Assembly (NCBI GenBank): GCA_964649415.1 | Contig: CAZYSK010000006.1 | Coordinates: 1-64,000, forward strand | Source of the DNA: CAZYSK01 sp964649415 | Lineage (GTDB): Bacteria; Chloroflexota; Anaerolineae; B4-G1 | Direction of reading: 5' to 3' | Length of the DNA stretch: 64,000 nucleotides | Shown: positions 17,801 to 25,630 of the stretch, piece by piece | Numbering within the stretch: the stretch's first letter is position 1 | Layout: each line of letters opens with the position of its first letter | Program-made: the position numbers and the translations under genes | The notes under the pieces: model-generated | Databases searched by the model: none | Told to the model about the DNA's origin: nothing | What the model saw: only the letters and a program-made list of their open reading frames with translations

Positions 17801-18185
17801 TCAGTTCCTCGAACAGCAGTCCCAACAGTCGCCCGAAACCGGGCGCGGCGCGCAGGGGCGCGTAGTGCGGCAGGCGTCCCGCGTCGCACAGCCACGACAC
17901 CAGGTGGCGGATCAGCCGGTGGCGCACGGGGAGTGGCATGCGGGTCAGGCCGTCCGTCTCGGGCCCACTGTGCAGCGCCAGCACGTCGCCGTAGAGGTCG
18001 TAGAAGGTCTGAACAGTGACACCGAGCGCGCCGCCGGCCCGCGCCAGCCGGCGGTGAAACGCGACCACCTTGAGATGATCGGGCACGAGCACGCGCACCG
18101 CAGCCAGTGGGGGCAGGGCGCGGATACGCTCGACAGCGTAGGCCGTCTTGCCGTGCCCGGCGGGGGCCACAAGTAAACGAACCAT
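14841..18185 (-). CDS. addB: AddB/RexB-like helicase-nuclease subunit
   Basis: 1114 residues. N-terminal nucleotide-binding loop VAPAGHGKTAYAVERI, inactive-helicase-type middle (LGLAEGDFPRAEREDALVRESDR; AFFYQAVTRARRRLLFCRPYL), and a C-terminal PD-(D/E)XK nuclease (GYIDRVDRSPDGRLRVIDYKAGS). Cys residues at YAKCPFYFW and in the end motif CPSFCPAVAFC fit the Fe-S cluster that staples AddB nuclease domains. It ends four bases before the AddA start, so the two are coupled. Two family A arrays lie in frame: 17126-17240 (GRRHSDGAPSLLGRRHSDGA) and 16404-16486 (APSEWRLSRLDGAPSEWRL). They sit in regions without conserved motifs. Confidence 0.88.
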   Translation of the reverse strand: MVRLLVAPAGHGKTAYAVERIRALPPLAAVRVLVPDHLKVVAFHRRLARAGGALGVTVQTFYDLYGDVLALHSGPETDGLTRMPLPVRHRLIRHLVSWLCDAGRLPHYAPLRAAPGFGRLLGLLFEELKRARVFPEDLVATTEDSEPRLAELAQLYAAYQTWLIENGWMDDEGQGWLAAIALEQDPALLSDLSLLVVDGFDEFNPTQLAVLRLLAGRATETLITLGGELSRPDRMAHRRVNRARAALVEALGVDPTPLPERKPRVAPPLAYLEARLFEPDVPSISAGGAIAFLEAQNRAAEAREALRWLKARVVRDGAPSLLGRRHSDGAPSLLGRRHSDGAPSEWRLSRDDGVPLSDVAVVARDVLPYRPFLEEAAAEFGMPLRFAAGAELRANPAVAALLNLLALPLESVDWSPRALLDALASPYLDWAGCDPQSDDTSIQLVESHAARRSAVETGVRAGRLLALARTGQVISGLDQWREAFRRLVVMERDDVPSRDDDGEEVKPSRPPVGAEAARLEAFFEEVVARIMPPPQATLREWVAWIEALIGEDPAMEDGAFVDGRRTDAAPSEWRLSRLDGAPSEWRLPRSDGAASLHIVACARESPATAERDVAALRAIKDVLRGLVLASEVLSRDPDAPVSHAEFVADLSQAVEDATFTLPVESEAILVASALEARGLTFDSVALLGLAEGDFPRAEREDALVRESDRAWMAGQGFSIQPRLQGDEVAFFYQAVTRARRRLLFCRPYLAEDGQPWEPSPYWSAVRALVEDAPLRHVRPTDPVGEPASEQELRSASPDAGLHVPVQILRARSRGTPSPWTGDLATLQESLAERFGPDRPWSSSRLETYAKCPFYFWAAYAMELEPRELPEPGFDVLTLGSIYHLVLERLYNRVPDGDPERLRAGLPGVAREVYDAAPRDYAFRPTRLWERQREEMTEVLERTLDALIEDAGEYTPLAQELPFGLRDRPAISLPGGQEGAGALLLRGYIDRVDRSPDGRLRVIDYKAGSTPISSRELDEGTRLQISLYALAAEQALGAEVASGFYWHISSARPSYLKLEKCEDGVAGAIETAVEFALAFSADVRAGRFTPSPPDGGCPSFCPAVAFCEAYRPRMW
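16404..16486. repeat. Family A double palindrome inside the AddB-like gene
   Basis: Two units GGCGCCATTCCGATGGCGC separated by GCCATCAAGCCTAGAAA, with a degenerate CGCCGCGCCATCACTCCTAGGAA before them. It is read in frame as two APSEWRL modules. Confidence 0.85.
17126..17240. repeat. Family A tandem array inside the AddB-like gene
   Basis: The unit (GCGCCATCGGAATGGCGCC plus TTCCTAGGAGYGATGGC) occurs about 2.5 times. Arms of opposite orientation make a long potential hairpin over 17141-17180. It is read in frame as RRHSDGAPSLLG modules. Confidence 0.88.
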
Positions 18186-18193
18186 AGGCAGCT

Positions 18194-20098
18194 CTATGAA
18201 GGGGTGGTCAATTCGACGATCCAGTCCGCCGTCGAATCATAGTGATCGTGACAGGTGAATAGCAGCACCTGGTGCTCTTGGGCAATTTCCCTGCACAACA
18301 CCACTGCTTGTTTGCGTCTCTCTGAGTCGAACTTCACAAAGGGGTCATCCATGAGCACGGGCGGCTTTGCACCCGGGTAGAGAAGATCGAGCAGAGCCAG
18401 CCGGGTCGCCAGGTAGAGCTGATCCACGGTACCCCGACTCAACTCGTCGTCATCCGGCGCGATCCAATCTCCCTTCTCCCGGCTGAACACGCGTAGGTTC
18501 AAGTCTTCGCCGGCCTCCACGCGGTCATAGCGCCCGCGCGTGATGTCGCTGAGGTAGGCGCCGATTCGGGGCTCCAATTCATCGCGTGCCGAGTTCATCG
18601 TCTGCTCTTTGGCCTGTTGTATCACCTCAAGCGTCAGATTGTAGACCTGCAGTCGCTGCTTCATGCGGACCAGGTCCTGCTCGGCCGCGGCCTTTTGCTC
18701 TTCCAACTGATGAATGTCCTCCACCGTGTAGGTCGCATCGTCGCGCCGGGTTTCGCACCTGGTTCGTTCGTGCTTCGTCCCTTCCAACTCCTCTTCCAGG
18801 CGTTCGATATCTCGCTGGATTTTCTCGTACTCGAGCGGCGTCACCTCTGCTGCCCTTCGCATTCCCGGAGATTCCAGAGCCTCCTCCGCATCGCGACGAT
18901 GGCGCGACGCGTCCCTGCGCTGCTCAATCAACTCCTCCAGTGTCTGCTCTCCCAATAGCGCTTCGAGCCGGGCGTGGGCGGCGGTGGCACCGGTTGATGT
19001 CGATCGGCTCATGCCTACCACGAGCCAGATCAGGCTCCCGATGCATATCAGCAGTCCTGGTAGGCCTATCAAGATGCCAATCACCGCGAGAGTGGGGTCA
19101 GAGGCCCTGAGCAGACCCAGCGCGCCAATCACGACCCCTATCAGGAACAGCAAGCTTCCAACGCCAACCCCAACGAGGGGAGGTGTGGGAAAGCGCGATC
19201 CGGGTGATTTCCCGATGGGCCGGGTCTCGTCGGTCAGTTTCTGCGCTTTCTCGATTTTCTCAAGTCTTGCCTCAAGCTCCTGCTCTCGATCGCGCCAGGT
19301 GCTTTGTCGGTCCTCCCATTCCAAGCGCCGATTGCATAGGTCTTTGAGGGAGCGCGTGGAATCTAGCTCCTCGCCGATTTCCTCAATCCGGCTCCCAAGC
19401 GCGATCAATTGCTCCCGGGCTTGCTCGGTTTGCTCGACCTGAGGACGTATCTGGGCCAATCGCTTCTCTAATTCGGCAATCTGGTCTTGCCTCACCTTGA
19501 TGGGACCGGGATTCTTGGGGGCGGCTGTGCGCCATCCCCGTTTCGTCTCGGCGATCTTGCGTTCCAGGTCCTCCAGCACGGTCGAGACCGTCGCTTCCTC
19601 TATACCTCCGCCGGTGACCATGCTCTGCAATTGGTCCCCAATCTCGCGCTGGCCGGTGGAGAGTTCATCGATAGCATCCTGCTCCACGCACACAGTGCTC
19701 TGGAGCAGCTTCAATGAGCCACAGCCCAGCATCTCACCGATGGCCTGCTGAACCAGGTCGCTGTCTTTTTCTTCCTCACCGGTTTGCAGATTCGTCAGGC
19801 ACACACGCTGAGCATCCCAATCCTTCCCCAGGCGGTAGGTCGCTCCGCTCTCATCCCTGAAATCTAATGTGATGCTGAAACGCCTGTTTTCACCCCACGA
19901 GATGTGGTCATCCACGGACTTGGCCCGCTCCAAAGTCGTGTGGCGCGGGTTTCCCAACAGGGCGAAAAGAATCGCCTTCTGGAGGGTCGTCTTGCCGGCC
20001 TCGTTAGGTCCCTTGACGAGATTCAATCCCGGTCGGAACGTGTACTCCCGCTGATCGAGCCGCCCAAACCGCTCCAAAGCGATACGTTTCAGAAGCAT
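18194..20098 (-). CDS. Rad50/YhaN-like AAA ATPase with a membrane hairpin
   Basis: 634 residues from the ATG at 20098, which overlaps the phosphoesterase stop (TGATG). SMC/Rad50-type ends: FRPGLNLVKGPNEAGKTTLQ (Walker A) and LSRGTVDQLYLATRLALLDLLYPGAKPP / VLMDDPFVKFDSERR (signature and Walker B). Between coiled-coil arms lie two membrane segments (VGSLLFLIGVVIGALGLL and LAVIGILIGLPGLLICIGSLIW) where Rad50 would have its zinc hook. This is the architecture of Bacillus YhaN. It probably forms an Mre11-Rad50-like complex with the neighbouring phosphoesterase, held at the membrane. Confidence 0.87.
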   Translation of the reverse strand: MLLKRIALERFGRLDQREYTFRPGLNLVKGPNEAGKTTLQKAILFALLGNPRHTTLERAKSVDDHISWGENRRFSITLDFRDESGATYRLGKDWDAQRVCLTNLQTGEEEKDSDLVQQAIGEMLGCGSLKLLQSTVCVEQDAIDELSTGQREIGDQLQSMVTGGGIEEATVSTVLEDLERKIAETKRGWRTAAPKNPGPIKVRQDQIAELEKRLAQIRPQVEQTEQAREQLIALGSRIEEIGEELDSTRSLKDLCNRRLEWEDRQSTWRDREQELEARLEKIEKAQKLTDETRPIGKSPGSRFPTPPLVGVGVGSLLFLIGVVIGALGLLRASDPTLAVIGILIGLPGLLICIGSLIWLVVGMSRSTSTGATAAHARLEALLGEQTLEELIEQRRDASRHRRDAEEALESPGMRRAAEVTPLEYEKIQRDIERLEEELEGTKHERTRCETRRDDATYTVEDIHQLEEQKAAAEQDLVRMKQRLQVYNLTLEVIQQAKEQTMNSARDELEPRIGAYLSDITRGRYDRVEAGEDLNLRVFSREKGDWIAPDDDELSRGTVDQLYLATRLALLDLLYPGAKPPVLMDDPFVKFDSERRKQAVVLCREIAQEHQVLLFTCHDHYDSTADWIVELTTPS

Positions 20099-21198
20099 CA
20101 CAGAACTCTCCTACCTTGCAGCAAAGCCACCCCCAACTGAAGCGCCTGTTCGGCCAGCCGGCGCTGTGTGTCATCGGTCGCCTCTTCTATCCGCGATTGC
20201 ATCAGACGGACGAACCTGCCCACCACCAGTTCCTCGGGGAAGTCATCCGCGGAGATGGTCTCTAGCTGTGGATGGGATCGGTCGGAGCACTCGACGTGAT
20301 AGAAGCGGGGAGAGAGTTCATGCTCCAGCTTCTCGGTGTCCAGCACTGCCCCCAGGTCCGCAAGGCCGCAGAGCCTGACCTTCAGCATCAGCTTTGGATC
20401 AGCGCGCGTCGCAACCGTTTCCGCGATCTGGGCCATCGATTTTCCGGAGACTTCGACTTCCATGTCGTCGGTCGAGATGCTTCCCACCCGTTCTTTCCGC
20501 ACGTCCACGCCGCTCTCATCGATCGTGACGCAGGCCGCGTAGCCGGCACCTGCCTGGTCCAACGCCGTTGGCTCCGGGGCGCCTGAGTAGAAGGCCTTCA
20601 CCCTCCCTTGGGAATAGTCCGCAAAGGCGTGCCAGTCCCCCAGCGCCACGTAGTCCATGCCGCTGGCCTCGATCTCCTCCGGTCGGATTGGCCGAACTGG
20701 ATCGGCGATGTCGGGCCGGACCAGGTTGCCGTGTGCCATGGCGACGTGCCAGCGCATAGCGCCCGTTCGACTCAGACCGTGGAGCGGGCTGACTCGGGAG
20801 TGCTTGGACCGGATGGCGTTGCCGTAAACCGCCACATCGAGCTCGGGGAACTCCTGGACGGGGGATTGCCCGGTGAATAGGATCACGTTGTCCGGAAGAG
20901 TGGCCTTGCGATATACGGAGGTTTCATTGTAGCAGTCGTGGTTGCCGGGCAGGATGCAAACTGGGATATCCAGCCTGCCGAGTTGAGAGACGACGAAGTC
21001 CACGGTGGTCTGGTGAGGTCGATTGTCGTCGAACAGGTCGCCGGCGATCAGCAACAGGTCGAACTCTTGTTCAGTCGCCAGGTCCACGATGCGTTGAAAG
21101 GCCGCGCGTAGCTGCTGGCGGTGTCGTCGCCCGTTTTCACCCAGGAAGTGGAAGGGGGCGTCTAGCTGGATATCGGACGTATGTAGGATTTTCGCCAA
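20098..21198 (-). CDS. Mre11/SbcD/YhaO-like metallophosphoesterase
   Basis: 366 residues, ATG preceded by GAGGTGAGACGTTGGC. Phosphoesterase motifs: TSDIQLDAPF (motif I), IAGDLFDDNRP, LPGNHDCYNE, MAHGNL and ALGDWHAF. In motif I the usual His of D-x-H is Gln (DIQ), which would alter one metal ligand and might affect exonuclease activity. It is the nuclease partner of the YhaN-like ATPase, with a 3-base overlap. The C-terminal region (after about 270) would be the ATPase-binding cap. It belongs to the YhaO group by partner and size. Confidence 0.88.
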   Translation of the reverse strand: MAKILHTSDIQLDAPFHFLGENGRRHRQQLRAAFQRIVDLATEQEFDLLLIAGDLFDDNRPHQTTVDFVVSQLGRLDIPVCILPGNHDCYNETSVYRKATLPDNVILFTGQSPVQEFPELDVAVYGNAIRSKHSRVSPLHGLSRTGAMRWHVAMAHGNLVRPDIADPVRPIRPEEIEASGMDYVALGDWHAFADYSQGRVKAFYSGAPEPTALDQAGAGYAACVTIDESGVDVRKERVGSISTDDMEVEVSGKSMAQIAETVATRADPKLMLKVRLCGLADLGAVLDTEKLEHELSPRFYHVECSDRSHPQLETISADDFPEELVVGRFVRLMQSRIEEATDDTQRRLAEQALQLGVALLQGRRVL

Positions 21199-21324
21199 CG
21201 TCTCACCTCTCCACTCAAGTCTAGGAACGCGGATGTCCGCATCCGCCTATACATCGACGCGCAGCCTGGCCTCGGCCGGGTTATGGATACGTAGCCAGAG
21301 AATCGACGGACTGAGCCGGGATGA
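21199..21324. repeat. Short spacer with family C repeat
   Basis: AACGCGGATGTCCGCATCCGCC (21226-21247) is a family C palindrome upstream of the phosphoesterase start. Nothing else is recognised in this 126-base gap. Confidence 0.6.
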
Positions 21325-21861
21325 CTATCGCCGCCAGCGATTCCGGCGCGGCCAGCGCAGGGCGTACTTCATCTCCTCGACGACGTTGAAGACAATGGGA
21401 CAGATGAAGGTGTTGTTGATGCGGCTGATGCTGGCGGCCCGGAAGTCGTTGTGCAGGTGGGGATATTCACGGCAGGACGTGGGGCGGGCCTCATAGACGC
21501 GGCACAGGTTGCCTTCGAGCATCGGACATGGCGCGGGCAGCCGCCAGTGCCCTCCGCGATCCTCATCGAATTCCACGTAGGCCTCCTTGAAGGTCGAAAC
21601 CGTCATGTCCAGCACGCTGGCCATGCGCTCGATATCCTCTTCTTCCACGTGCGTGGTCGTCTGGCGGCAGCAGTTGGCGCATTCGGTGCAGTCGATCTGA
21701 GCGGTGATCTGGTCGGCCAGCTCACGCACCACCGACATCAGCCGTTCGTCGTCAAAGCCGAACTCCATCTTGACCCAACCTCGAAAGGCCCAATTCTCGT
21801 CTTCCCGCTCTCCGGCCAACTTCTCTACTTCTTCCGGGTCAGTGATCAAACCCGATGTCAC
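21325..21861 (-). CDS. YkgJ-family cysteine cluster protein
   Basis: 178 residues. The metal-binding signature CTECANCC (Cx2Cx2CC) at about residue 58 and the later CPMLEGNLCRVYEARPTSCREYP are typical of the YkgJ/Fe-S cluster family (UPF0153), thought to bind zinc or iron-sulfur. Its start overlaps the stop of the SNF2 gene by four bases, so it is translated with it. The exact role is unknown. A second, different CxxCxxCC protein ends the same gene block at 10253. Confidence 0.85.
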   Translation of the reverse strand: MTSGLITDPEEVEKLAGEREDENWAFRGWVKMEFGFDDERLMSVVRELADQITAQIDCTECANCCRQTTTHVEEEDIERMASVLDMTVSTFKEAYVEFDEDRGGHWRLPAPCPMLEGNLCRVYEARPTSCREYPHLHNDFRAASISRINNTFICPIVFNVVEEMKYALRWPRRNRWRR

Positions 21862-24737
21862 AGATTCTCCTTCGCGATTCGCTCTCGCCCCAGATCAATC
21901 AGCGCCTGGACGGTGGCGATGAACCCTTGGGCGGCCTCGACGCTGGGCGGCGGAGCTTCCTCCTCAGTCGGCGGTGCAGTGAGGGCACGAACCCGGTCCA
22001 CCTGGGCGGCCAGATCGGTGGGAATGTGACCCGGGGCGACCAGTTCTGCCTCCACCAGGCGCGGGGAAGGCAGTTCCTCGCCGGGCTCTCTGTCCTTGGC
22101 CGATACCAACGACAGATGCGCGCTCAGCGCCCAGCCCAGCGCCTGGCGCACGGGGCGCATCACCTCCTCCGGGAAGCCACCTTGCAGCACGACCTCCGCC
22201 AATTTGAGCCGTCTGTCGGCCGTGTCGAAGCGGCCGCGGGCGCGACGCAGTTTCTTCTCCAGCGCCTGACGCCGGTCGGGGCGGGCCGGCTTCGGGACGG
22301 CCGGGGCGCGATAGAAAACGCTGGGCTCGGCTGCTTGTTCCACCATCCCGCCGGTCAGGGCGGAGAGCGCCCGATAGCCCTCCTGCTCCATCAACAGGAG
22401 ACCCGGCGCAGGGAGGTCGCCATAGTGCTCTTTGAGTATCGCCTCGACCTGGGGACGCAGCTTGGCCGGGTCGCGGTCCACCACCACCAGGACATTCCTG
22501 TCGGCGGGCGCGCCGGGGATCTGCGGGGCGCGCCGCACCAGTAGGACGCGGGCCGGGTAACGCCCTACCAGCAGGTCGGCGAAGCCCTGCAAGGTCGGTG
22601 CGGGCGCGGCCTCCTCCTCCGCTGGCGCAGCGCTCGGTTCCAGCACCAACTCTGGCGTGACTGCTTTCTCCTCGCCCAACATCACCTGGAGTCTCTGCAA
22701 AACGCTCTGCCCTGCATCCTTGAAGGAGAGCTCGGTGACGTCGCTGTCTTGGTCGAGCGCGGCCTCGAAGACGGCCCGCTTGGCGGCCAGCGTGTCGAGC
22801 AGGCGCTCCTCGATGGTGCCTTGGGCGATCAGGTTGACCACGTTGACCGTGTGCGGCTGGCCGTGACGGTGCGCCCGTGCGATGCGCTGGTCGAGCACGG
22901 CCGGGTTCCAGGGCAGATCGAGGTTGATCACCATGCTGGCGGCTTGGAGGTTCAGGCCCACGCCGCCGGCGTCGCTGGAGAGGAACACCTTGCATCGAGG
23001 GTCCTCGAAGAACTGCTCGATCAGAGCGCCGCGCCTGCTGACCGGCACGTCGCCGGTCAGTTTGACCCAGCCTAGATCGAGTCTCTCCAGCACCGGCTCG
23101 GTCAGATCGAGCATGCGCGTCCACTGACTGAAAAGGATAGCCTTGTGACCGTTGCTGGCCACCTCATCATCGAGGATCTCGCGCAGTTCGCGCAGCTTGG
23201 GGGCAGTCTTCTCCCGATCCTCGGGCTTGATCTCCGGGTCGTGGAGCGCCAGGGCGTTGCAGATCAGCCGCATCTTTACCAGGGACCCCAGAAGGACCTG
23301 GTGTTCTTTCGGCGTGAGCGGACGCCGCCTGGCCCGCGCCATCAACTGGGCGACCCGTTGCTCATATTCGTAGTAGGCGGTCCACTGCGGCCCGGTCATC
23401 TCGACGAAGAAGTTGCTGTCGATGCGCTCCGGCAGATCGAGCAGCACGTCCTCACGCACGCGGCGCAGCACGTAAGGGCCGATGCGCTGTCGCAGTTCGT
23501 CCAGGTTCTTGTGTCCCAGCACTTTGTAGGAGCCGGAGGGCCGCCGCTCGGTCTCGTAGTAGCGCTCGTTGAAGCGCCACAGTGGACCGATGATGGCGGG
23601 ATCGATGAACTGGAAGATGGAGTAAAGCTCGTCCAGCCGGTTCTCCAGCGGGGTGCCCGTGAGCACGAAGGCGTAGGGGCTGCGCAGCCGCTTGATCCGG
23701 TCGGCGGTCTTGGTGCGCCAGTTCTTGATCCGCTGTGCCTCGTCGAGGATGATCAGGTCAAATCGACGCCGCATCAATTGCTCCTCGTCGTAGTGCACCA
23801 GCTCGTAGTTCATGATGTTGAAGAACTGGGGATCGCGGTAGAGATCGCGGCGCTGGATCGGGTTGCCCTCAATCACCTGCGCGGAGAGCGACGTGAAGCG
23901 GCGTATCTCGCGCGCCCACTGGTGCTTCAGCGACGCGGGACACACGACCAGCACGTGCTCGATGCCGCGCAGTTGCTTGAGCAGGACAGCGGAGGCGATG
24001 GCCTGGACGGTCTTGCCCAAACCCATGTCGTCGGCAAGCATCGCCCGACGGCCAAAGGTCAGATGAAGCACACCGTCTTCCTGGAAACTGTACAGCGGCG
24101 TTGAGATGACGCTGAGCGAGCGGTTTCCCTGTCTGGCCTGCTCCAGGAACCACTCTCTCTGCTGTTGAACCGCTTCGATATCCTGTTGCTTCTTCAGGTA
24201 CTCACGTACGTCCTGGCCCACGTGGACCCGGTCGCGGACGCCGGCGGGCAGCCGATTGAGCTCGCTGAGCAAGGCCGGCAAGCTCTGCGTGACCTTGCCC
24301 TGCAAGATGCCCTCGGGATCGAAGTATCGGGCCATCACGGCGCGCAGTTCCCCGTCGTCTGGCAAAGGCAGGGTAACGCGGATGGTCGACCGCTCGGCGT
24401 GGTGGAGGTACACTTGGGTGACGGGCGGAGCCTGTTCGATGAACGCATCCCATCGGTCGGCGAACTCCTTCTCCAGATTGATCAACACGCCCTCGATGTG
24501 TTTGCACGTGCCGATCGTGTTCGTGCGGTAGTCGGGGCAAGTGCAGGTGTTAAGTCGCTCGGTGAGGGAGCGGACGTGGACGGTGTAGACGCGTTCGGAC
24601 GTGGAGGTCACCTCGAAAGTGCTGTACACCGGATGCTGGCCCTGGTTGACGATCCGGGCCAGGTCCTCCTCACCGCGCTTGCGGCGGCGCTCGATCTGCT
24701 CCTTAAGCAGTTCTGACAGTCTATCTGTACGGGCCAT
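21858..24737 (-). CDS. SNF2/RapA-type helicase with SWIM zinc finger
   Basis: About 959 residues. ATG at 24737 is preferred since GAGGAG lies 9 bases upstream; another ATG is at 24746. Order: N-terminal SWIM finger (NTCTCPDYRTNTIGTCKH, CxC...CxH), SNF2 N-domain with Walker A ADDMGLGKTVQ, DEAQ box ILDEAQRIKNW and TGTPLENRLDELY, then helicase C domain with LSSDAGGVGLNLQAASMVIN and RIARAHRHGQPHTVNV. A ~280-residue C-terminal extension is not recognised. A DNA or nucleoprotein translocase; the operon suggests a repair or recombination role. Confidence 0.92.
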   Translation of the reverse strand: MARTDRLSELLKEQIERRRKRGEEDLARIVNQGQHPVYSTFEVTSTSERVYTVHVRSLTERLNTCTCPDYRTNTIGTCKHIEGVLINLEKEFADRWDAFIEQAPPVTQVYLHHAERSTIRVTLPLPDDGELRAVMARYFDPEGILQGKVTQSLPALLSELNRLPAGVRDRVHVGQDVREYLKKQQDIEAVQQQREWFLEQARQGNRSLSVISTPLYSFQEDGVLHLTFGRRAMLADDMGLGKTVQAIASAVLLKQLRGIEHVLVVCPASLKHQWAREIRRFTSLSAQVIEGNPIQRRDLYRDPQFFNIMNYELVHYDEEQLMRRRFDLIILDEAQRIKNWRTKTADRIKRLRSPYAFVLTGTPLENRLDELYSIFQFIDPAIIGPLWRFNERYYETERRPSGSYKVLGHKNLDELRQRIGPYVLRRVREDVLLDLPERIDSNFFVEMTGPQWTAYYEYEQRVAQLMARARRRPLTPKEHQVLLGSLVKMRLICNALALHDPEIKPEDREKTAPKLRELREILDDEVASNGHKAILFSQWTRMLDLTEPVLERLDLGWVKLTGDVPVSRRGALIEQFFEDPRCKVFLSSDAGGVGLNLQAASMVINLDLPWNPAVLDQRIARAHRHGQPHTVNVVNLIAQGTIEERLLDTLAAKRAVFEAALDQDSDVTELSFKDAGQSVLQRLQVMLGEEKAVTPELVLEPSAAPAEEEAAPAPTLQGFADLLVGRYPARVLLVRRAPQIPGAPADRNVLVVVDRDPAKLRPQVEAILKEHYGDLPAPGLLLMEQEGYRALSALTGGMVEQAAEPSVFYRAPAVPKPARPDRRQALEKKLRRARGRFDTADRRLKLAEVVLQGGFPEEVMRPVRQALGWALSAHLSLVSAKDREPGEELPSPRLVEAELVAPGHIPTDLAAQVDRVRALTAPPTEEEAPPPSVEAAQGFIATVQALIDLGRERIAKENL

Positions 24738-24766
24738 GGGGGTCATCTCCTCACGTCAGGACTATT

Positions 24767-25003
24767 CTATTCGTGCCGGTATCGCCTCGTCGGTTCACTG
24801 AGGCAGCATTCCCAACTTGGTGGTCGCGGTCGAAACCGCCTGTATCCTGGATGGATTCCATCGGGCACGCTGCCGCTGCAGCATGCGATGAAGAGGATGG
24901 GGGCATCGCCTTCGGGGGTTGTCAGCCGGATGCTGCCCACGGGGCTGTGTAAGTGTGGCGGTTCTCGCGACCATCTGGATCCCCTGCGTCGCTTCTCGCT
25001 CAT
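24767..25003 (-). CDS. Possible small protein of unknown function
   Basis: 78 codons starting ATGAGCGAG with a good site GGGAGGGCATC-ATG. The middle reads TPEGDAPILFIACCSGS; the tail is basic. No family is recognised. It lies upstream of, and on the same strand as, the SNF2 gene (30 bases before its start). It is supported only by the ribosome site and position, so it may be chance. Confidence 0.35.
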   Translation of the reverse strand: MSEKRRRGSRWSREPPHLHSPVGSIRLTTPEGDAPILFIACCSGSVPDGIHPGYRRFRPRPPSWECCLSEPTRRYRHE

Positions 25004-25109
25004 GATGCCCTCCCGTGCATGTGCACCGGATCTTCATTATACCAGACGTCGCCTGAAACAGGAAGACACAGGGACGATAAGCTGCAAAGTGAAGCCTGAA
25101 GATGCCTCC

Positions 25110-25138
25110 TTGACAAAGATGAAACTCCATGTTAATAT
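25110..25138 (+). promoter_or_regulatory. Promoter of the arsR-arsP-thioredoxin unit
   Basis: TTGACA (25110-25115), 17 bases, TAATAT (25133-25138). Near-consensus sigma-70 promoter directly upstream of the ArsR operator. Confidence 0.85.
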
Positions 25139-25152
25139 ATGCAAAGACTTGA

Positions 25153-25172
25153 ATATGCATTGTACTGCATAA
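25153..25172. promoter_or_regulatory. ArsR operator 1
   Basis: ATATGC-ATTGTACT-GCATAA, an inverted repeat with an 8-base spacer, just downstream of the -10 box and before the arsR start. An extra ATATGCA half site lies at 25137-25143. The same architecture recurs at 25585-25604. Confidence 0.8.
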
Positions 25173-25181
25173 GGTGAGGTT

Positions 25182-25520
25182 ATGAAGGACATCCGATATC
25201 GTGAGGCAGCGGATCTGTTTCACATCCTATCCCACCAGGCTCGGCTGCGCATCCTGGATGAATTGCGAAGGGATGAGGCGTGCGTGTGCCACCTCCAGAC
25301 GGTGCTTGGGCGGCCCCAGGCCTACGTCTCCCAGCAGTTGCGCGTACTGCGCGAGGCAGGTGTGGTCGAGGATCGGCGGGACGGCCTGATGGTCTACTAC
25401 CGCCTGGCCGATCGCCGGGTCGAGCGGCTGTTGGAGGAGGTACTGGGCCCGGCCGGTGAGCCGACACGTCTGGCGGAGTGCCCGTGTCCCAGGTGCCGGG
25501 CCGGTGAGGCGTGCCATTAG
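25182..25520 (+). CDS. arsR: ArsR/SmtB-family metalloregulator
   Basis: 112 residues, ATG with AAGGTGAGGTT upstream. Winged-helix ArsR fold: FHILSHQARLRILDEL, the CVCHL motif (metal-site Cys pair in helix 3, residues about 34-38), recognition helix PQAYVSQQLRVLREAGVVEDRRDG, and a C-terminal CPCPRCRAGEACH rich in Cys that could add ligands. It would repress its own promoter and release on binding arsenite, antimonite or another soft metal or organoarsenical. It is followed by a permease and a redox protein, a known arsR-arsP-thioredoxin set. Confidence 0.9.
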   Translation: MKDIRYREAADLFHILSHQARLRILDELRRDEACVCHLQTVLGRPQAYVSQQLRVLREAGVVEDRRDGLMVYYRLADRRVERLLEEVLGPAGEPTRLAECPCPRCRAGEACH

Positions 25521-25584
25521 GGCCAGGCTCTTGCGTTAGGTCGGAACAGGCCGTGTCTGCCACGGCCTTCTTTTGGACGTCGAA

Positions 25585-25604
25585 ATATGCACTGGGCCGC
25601 ATAT
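25585..25604. promoter_or_regulatory. ArsR operator 2, upstream of the permease gene
   Basis: ATATGC-ACTGGGCC-GCATAT: perfect 6-base arms and the same 8-base spacer as operator 1. It lies 27 bases before the permease start, which suggests separate control of the permease. Confidence 0.8.
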
Positions 25605-25630
25605 AGCCCGATCACTTGTGGAGGTGTAGA

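Noticed and set aside
24795..25223. 142-codon frame on the minus strand overlapping the arsR promoter
   Set aside because: It would cover the promoter and operator and the arsR start, and shows no family pattern.
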